NCBI GenBank assembly: GCA_030642325.1
Contig: DAOWNY010000040.1
Location: 1-11,184 of the forward strand
Direction: 5' to 3'
DNA from: Deltaproteobacteria bacterium
Lineage (GTDB): Bacteria; Desulfobacterota; DAOWNY01
Length of the DNA: 11,184 nt
Part shown: piece by piece, positions 7,719 through 11,184 of the stretch
Layout of the letters: each line of letters opens with the position of its first letter
How positions within the stretch are numbered: position 1 is the first letter of the stretch
Translations under genes and position numbers: made by a program
Notes under the pieces: model-generated
Told to the model about the DNA's origin: nothing
The model's database searches: none
The model's input: only the letters and a program-made list of their open reading frames with translations

Positions 7719-9254
7719 TTAACCGGAAATATTATTTCCAATAATCCGGTAAATCTTTTTCATATCCAGATTATCCCTCACCAGCCGGGCCAGCTTGTCA
7801 TATTGCCGATCTTTGTATTCATCAATCGGATCTGATTTAACTTTCTCCCCTTTCTTCAAGCCTCTTTCTTTTCTCAGCCGGTCAAGCAGCCGGCGCCGGA
7901 GCAAGGCATTATCAAAAAGACCGTGGATATAGCTTCCCCAAATCCTGCCATCCGGGGAGACGGCCCCGTCGGACCGGGAAATCCCTTCTCCGGAGCGCTC
8001 AAAGATGGTAAAAACCGGAATTACCCCTTTTGATAGTTCGGTTCTCCCCATATGGATTTCATAACCCGAAACCGTCTCCCCCAAAAAGCCGGGGTCTTCG
8101 GCAATTGCCCTGGCCTTCACCTGATGGGTAGCCTTGGTCGCTTCAAAGGTAGAGATGATATTCAAAAGTCCCAAGCCCTCTTCATACAAATGATCCGACT
8201 CAACATTTAAAGGATCCCGGATCTCTTTTCCCAGCATTTGGAAGCCACCGCAGATCCCGACTATCATTTTTTTCTCCCCGGCCATCCTCTGAAGGACCCG
8301 GGGAAAACCTGCCGTCTTTAAATACTTTAGATCAGCTATGGTGCTTTTGCTTCCCGGAATAATAACCAGATCAGGGTCTTTCATCTCTTCCGGTCTGGTT
8401 ACGTAATAAAGAAACACCCCCCCTTCTTTTTTAAAGGGAGTAAAATCCGTAAAATTTGATATGCGGGGAAGTTGTATAACCGCAATTTCCAGCCCGGCTT
8501 GTTGGGATTGGGCGGTAATATTTTTATCTTCCAGGGCAACTGAATCCTCCTCGTCAATGTCGATGTCATGAAAATAGGGAATCACTCCCAGCACCGGCTT
8601 TTGGGTACGTTTTTCTAAAGTGTCTAAACCCGGAGTCAGTAAATTGAGATCCCCCCGGAATTTGTTGATAATAAACCCTTGGATTCGATCCCTTTCCGGC
8701 GGGTCAAGCAGTTCCAGGGTCCCCACAATGGAGGCAAACACCCCGCCCCGGTCGATATCAGCCACCAGAATTACCGGGGCATCGGCCAGCTCGGCCATCT
8801 TCATATTTACAATATCGTTTTCTTTCAGGTTTATCTCAGCGGGACTGCCTGCCCCTTCCATCACAATCAGGTCATAGCCGGACCTGATTCGATCCAGGGC
8901 TTCTTTTATTACCTCCCAGAGCCGATTTTTATAATCATAATATCCCTCGGCCTGCATTTGTCCGATGGGCTTTCCCATCACCACCACCTGGGTTCTTTTT
9001 TCACCCTCCGGTTTTAAAAGGATGGGATTCATATCTACGCTGGGTTCAATTCCGGCCGCCTCCGCCTGAACTACCTGGGCCCTTCCCATTTCCCCCCCCT
9101 CCCGGGTAACAAAGGAATTTAAAGACATGTTCTGGGACTTGAAGGGACAGACCCGGTAGCCATCATCCCGAAAAATGCGGCAAAAGGCGGCTGCTATTAT
9201 ACTCTTTCCCACGTGGGAACTGGTTCCCTGCACCATCAGACAAGGGGCCTTCAT
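7719..9254 (-). CDS. cobQ/cbiP: Adenosylcobyric acid synthase CbiP/CobQ
   Basis: This glutamine-dependent ligase amidates the b, d, e and g side chains of adenosylcobyrinate a,c-diamide. The 511-residue protein starts with the ATP domain: MVQGTSSHVGKS (7-18) is the P-loop and FKSQNMSLNS (38-47) is diagnostic for CobQ. VMEGAGSPAEINL (131-143) and VADIDRGGVFAS (164-175) follow. The GATase1 domain carries IIPGSKSTIADL (298-309), IVGICGGFQMLG (331-342) with nucleophile Cys335, GYEIHMGRT (397-405) and WGSYIHGLFDN (439-449) with His444. The protein looks complete. The ATG start has GAGGAG 9 nt upstream and overlaps, as ATGA, the stop of a short remnant frame (9251-9421). That overlap suggests cobQ was once coupled to an intact upstream gene. 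Confidence 0.97.
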   Translation of the reverse strand: MKAPCLMVQGTSSHVGKSIIAAAFCRIFRDDGYRVCPFKSQNMSLNSFVTREGGEMGRAQVVQAEAAGIEPSVDMNPILLKPEGEKRTQVVVMGKPIGQMQAEGYYDYKNRLWEVIKEALDRIRSGYDLIVMEGAGSPAEINLKENDIVNMKMAELADAPVILVADIDRGGVFASIVGTLELLDPPERDRIQGFIINKFRGDLNLLTPGLDTLEKRTQKPVLGVIPYFHDIDIDEEDSVALEDKNITAQSQQAGLEIAVIQLPRISNFTDFTPFKKEGGVFLYYVTRPEEMKDPDLVIIPGSKSTIADLKYLKTAGFPRVLQRMAGEKKMIVGICGGFQMLGKEIRDPLNVESDHLYEEGLGLLNIISTFEATKATHQVKARAIAEDPGFLGETVSGYEIHMGRTELSKGVIPVFTIFERSGEGISRSDGAVSPDGRIWGSYIHGLFDNALLRRRLLDRLRKERGLKKGEKVKSDPIDEYKDRQYDKLARLVRDNLDMKKIYRIIGNNISG

Positions 9255-9421
9255 TGTTCGATGCTCCTCAGAAGATTCTCCATTTTTTCCTCTCCATTCA
9301 TTCTATGAAACACCATCGCTCTTTGGTAACCGATTTCCTTCATTACCTTTGCCACCGGCTCTACCAGTTCCTTTGAATATACCCGACCTGTACGGTTAGG
9401 TATTAGCTGTTCTATAAGGTG
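9251..9421 (-). pseudogene. Remnant resembling TrpD-type (anthranilate) phosphoribosyltransferase
   Basis: An open frame of 56 residues with no usable start runs into the cobQ start codon. Its core, VYSKELVEPVAKVMKEIGYQ followed by RAMVFH, closely resembles the TrpD motif family in which VYSPELV-x-P-x-A precedes GYQRA-x-VVH and a G-x-DE loop. Here the loop is altered to RMNGEE, and the frame ends about 17 residues later, whereas TrpD proteins normally continue for roughly 100 more. The front two-thirds of such a protein is absent, with a TAA in frame at 9422-9424. So this is a fragment, probably decayed at both ends. The stop TGA overlaps the cobQ ATG, as expected for a former operon member. 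The TrpD link is from remembered family patterns, not a search, and the ancestral substrate is unknown. Confidence 0.55.
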
Positions 9422-9640
9422 TTAGCTTTTGCATGAAACCATTCAACATCCGTTTGATCCCGTTACATTTGCCGATCTAATTCCAGCTTAAGTTGAGCGA
9501 TCAGCTTATCAGCACACAAACGTTTAGCTTTGAAAAACCGAGGTATTACGGGAGTTTGAAATAACACTCAATGGGTGAAAATTTGTAATAGCAAAACATT
9601 TTGTGATCATTTTGGCTAATAGCTGACTGCTAAAGGCTAA
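9422..9640. other. Gene-free stretch between two gene remnants
   Basis: All six frames are broken or lack starts. One minus-strand frame, ending in a TAA at 9463-9465, contains RFFKAKRLCADKLIAQLKLE and may be a scrap of coding sequence, but I do not recognise it. On the plus strand the element CAGCTTA occurs twice within 9484-9508. No convincing promoter, terminator, terminal inverted repeat or riboswitch is visible. The stretch looks like the interior of a deletion or insertion scar. Confidence 0.45.
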
Positions 9641-9964
9641 CCGCACAGCTTGAATATCCCCCCCCTGACACCGAAGCCAGGCAATACATTTTTTACACCT
9701 GAGACCGGGGAAAATTTGCACCCGTTTTCCCTCCCGAATTTCCAGGGACCGACTTTCCATCACCACTCCGGAGACTTCGTGGCCCAAAATCCGGGGATAA
9801 ATCAGGGCGGGATGACCCGATTTTGCCATCTTTGCATCCGAGGTGCAGATGGCGCAGGCCTTCACCTCCACCAAAATACCCGATTCCGGGCAGGAAGGCA
9901 CGGGAACTTCATCCACCGTGAGATGCCCCGGGGATCTCAATAAGGCCGCTTTCATATATCTCAT
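9524..9964 (-). pseudogene. Truncated zinc-dependent MDR (alcohol/polyol-type) dehydrogenase, N-terminal part only
   Basis: The frame of 146 residues begins like a GroES-fold medium-chain dehydrogenase. MKAALLRSPG is followed by VDEVPVP, then ACAICTSDAKM with the catalytic zinc ligand Cys40, and PRILGHEVSGVV with His62-Glu63. The structural zinc site normally has four cysteines as C-x2-C-x2-C-x7-C. Here Cys90 and Cys93 remain, the third is Trp96 and the fourth is gone. Similarity stops near residue 107 (about 9644), after which the frame reads unrelated sequence to a TAA at 9524. Full-length relatives have about 340 residues, so the catalytic and NAD-binding parts are missing. The ATG at 9964 overlaps the cbiG stop as ATGA and has AGGGTG 8 nt upstream. 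The protein would be inactive as an oxidoreductase. Substrate class is unknown. Confidence 0.75.
9614..9641. repeat. Four imperfect heptads of the form NGCTRAN
   Basis: On the plus strand GGCTAAT, AGCTGAC, TGCTAAA and GGCTAAC follow one another without gaps. They lie just beyond the point where similarity to the dehydrogenase remnant ends. The array is short and imperfect, and its origin is unknown. Confidence 0.4.
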
Positions 9965-11184
9965 GTCGAATTCACCCTGGCAACGGCCATAGTTAAATTT
10001 TTCCACCTTCTCTTCTTTAAAATCAAATCTTCGCTGTTTGCGCTGAGCAAAGCTGCCGGTTCGCAAATTCCTTTCACCCCCAGGGCATTTTCCACACATG
10101 GGGAGGCTTCCGAATAAAGAGGGACATCTTTCAATCGATTAAGGGTAAAAGTTTCCAGCGGTACCCGGTACTGCCGGGAAAATTCCATCAATCCCTTTTC
10201 ATTCTTCCGTCCATCAAAAGTAGCCAGATTCCTGACCTCGCTCAAAGAAAGATTTAATTCCTCAAGAACATCAAATATTGCCTGCTCCAGTTCTTCTTTG
10301 GAAATCCCTTTATGGCAGCCGATTCCCACCACAACCGGGGATGGGGAAGAAATCTCACTGGCGGTGGTAATTACCGCCCGGGAACCGATCAAATCAGCTA
10401 CCTTTTCTGCCAGGACATTGGCCCCTCCTTCGTGCCCGGAAAGAAGACTGATGGAAGAATTTCCCCCTTCATCCACCACCACCACCGCCGGGTCATGATA
10501 TTTATCTTTTAAATGAGGGGAAATCATTCGCACCACAATCCCGCAGGCCATGATAAAAATCAATGCCCGATGAGTGGTAAACAGTTCGGAAACCAGTTCC
10601 TTCAAACTGCCGGAGTAGAATTTCACCGCCCGATCGCCGGAAAGCCCCAAGGTAGCGGGAACAAATATTTCCGCCCCCTTGAGCAAGCCCTCAATTTTCC
10701 CAGCCAGCCTAAGCCCCTTTTCGGTGATGGCAATCACCGCAGGTCCTTCATATTTTTTGTTTGTTTCTTCCCGCTTTTCAAGGGCACTTAATTCTGCGCA
10801 TACGGCTCCCCGGCTCTTATCCGCTCTGCTAAATTTTTCCTCCCGCTGTTCGAGCCAGCCCAACTTTTTTCTTAACTTTACCACCTCGCCGATTATGATC
10901 AAGCCCGGGGGATGGATAGCCGACTCCCCGGCTTTTTGAACAATGTTATCCAGATTACCGGTGATAACCTTCTGGCCGGGTAAGGTGGCGTCCTGGATTA
11001 TAGCGACGGGAGTCAGGGGAGCTTTATTATGCTTGATAAGTTTGTCGATAATTTTTGCAAGGTTACCTATCCCCATAAAAAAAACTATGGTTTCAAGGCC
11101 CGCCAGACTCTGCCAGTCTATTCCGGAAGTTTCCTCCCCTGCAGGGTGACCGGTGGTTATTCCTACGCTTGACGAATAATCCCG
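9961..11184 (-). CDS. cbiG: Fusion of uroporphyrinogen-III C-methyltransferase (SUMT, C-terminal part) with cobalt-precorrin-5A hydrolase CbiG; 5' end cut by window
   Basis: The frame is open to the window edge and shows 407 residues. Residues 1-110 match the SUMT end: RDYSSS, TGH (11-13), ETIVFFMGIGNL (31-42), TPVAIIQDATLPGQKVITG (58-76) and PPGLIIIGEVVKLR (92-105). SUMT makes precorrin-2 from uroporphyrinogen III. A charged linker (about 111-146) with no internal start codon leads to CbiG, which opens the ring-A lactone and releases acetaldehyde. The CbiG N-terminal region contains MACGIVVRMISPHLKDK (212-228) and LLSGHEGGANVLA (247-259). The C-terminal domain has VVGIGCHKGIS (285-295), LATFDGRKNEKGL (320-332), SPCVENALGVKGICEPAALL (361-380) and LTMAVA (397-402). 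The methylase half resembles SUMT more than CbiF, though these are paralogues. The stop overlaps the dehydrogenase remnant's ATG. Confidence 0.88.
   Translation of the reverse strand, partial: RDYSSSVGITTGHPAGEETSGIDWQSLAGLETIVFFMGIGNLAKIIDKLIKHNKAPLTPVAIIQDATLPGQKVITGNLDNIVQKAGESAIHPPGLIIIGEVVKLRKKLGWLEQREEKFSRADKSRGAVCAELSALEKREETNKKYEGPAVIAITEKGLRLAGKIEGLLKGAEIFVPATLGLSGDRAVKFYSGSLKELVSELFTTHRALIFIMACGIVVRMISPHLKDKYHDPAVVVVDEGGNSSISLLSGHEGGANVLAEKVADLIGSRAVITTASEISSPSPVVVGIGCHKGISKEELEQAIFDVLEELNLSLSEVRNLATFDGRKNEKGLMEFSRQYRVPLETFTLNRLKDVPLYSEASPCVENALGVKGICEPAALLSANSEDLILKKRRWKNLTMAVARVNST

Noticed and set aside
9400..9450. Possible promoter for cobQ (TATAGA with GTTTCA 17 nt upstream on the minus strand)
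   Set aside because: The -35 hexamer matches consensus at only about three of six positions. AT-rich filler produces such matches by chance.
9965..10099. Longer start for the dehydrogenase remnant, up to 10099
   Set aside because: The extra residues read antiparallel-free but out of frame through the conserved CbiG tail, have no family similarity, and the ATG at 9964 has a good ribosome site and an ATGA overlap.
10513..10791. Plus-strand open frame antisense to cbiG
   Set aside because: It mirrors conserved CbiG codons and has no independent start signals; it is a shadow frame.
1..11184. CRISPR array, tRNA or rRNA gene, or intact insertion sequence
   Set aside because: No regularly spaced repeats, cloverleaf-like segments, rRNA signatures or complete transposase frames were seen on either strand.

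Overview
The window holds most of a cobalamin (vitamin B12) biosynthesis operon of the anaerobic, early-cobalt-insertion type. Every convincing gene lies on the minus strand, so transcription runs from the right edge (11184) to the left edge (1). Both end genes are cut by the window. CbiG, CbiC, a CbiE-CbiT fusion, P-loop/GATase amidases, strong GGAG-type ribosome sites, some TTG starts and moderate GC together suggest an anaerobic Bacillota (Clostridia, perhaps a Peptococcaceae-like lineage). That placement is inference.

Layout in transcription order. (1) 11184-9961: a protein joining the C-terminal part of a uroporphyrinogen-III C-methyltransferase (SUMT) to a complete CbiG (cobalt-precorrin-5A hydrolase). 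(2) 9964-9251: a damaged stretch. It starts with the N-terminal ~107 residues of a zinc-dependent MDR dehydrogenase, passes through about 220 bp with no recognisable gene, and ends with a fragment resembling an internal/C-terminal part of a TrpD-type phosphoribosyltransferase. Each remnant still has an ATGA stop/start overlap with its intact neighbour. (3) 9254-4801: cobyric acid synthase (CbiP/CobQ), adenosylcobinamide-phosphate synthase (CbiB), cobyrinate a,c-diamide synthase (CbiA) and corrinoid adenosyltransferase (CobO). (4) 4800-4535: the only other long gap, with two inverted repeats and a short open frame, possibly a mobile-element scar. (5) 4534-1: CbiC, CbiL, CbiET, CbiH and, cut at the window edge, the threonine-phosphate decarboxylase CobD.

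Together these genes cover methylation of uroporphyrinogen III (SUMT), C20 methylation (CbiL), C17 methylation with ring contraction (CbiH), ring opening (CbiG), C5/C15 methylation with decarboxylation (CbiET), methyl migration (CbiC), a,c-amidation (CbiA), adenosylation (CobO), the remaining amidations (CbiP), aminopropanol-phosphate supply (CobD) and its attachment (CbiB). I do not see CbiF, CbiD, CbiJ, a cobaltochelatase, CobU, CobS, CobT or a cobalamin riboswitch here. They may lie outside the window.

The most interesting points are the paired gene remnants inside the operon, the SUMT-CbiG fusion and the structured gap between cobO and cbiC. I found no CRISPR array, RNA gene or intact mobile element, and no clearly new system.
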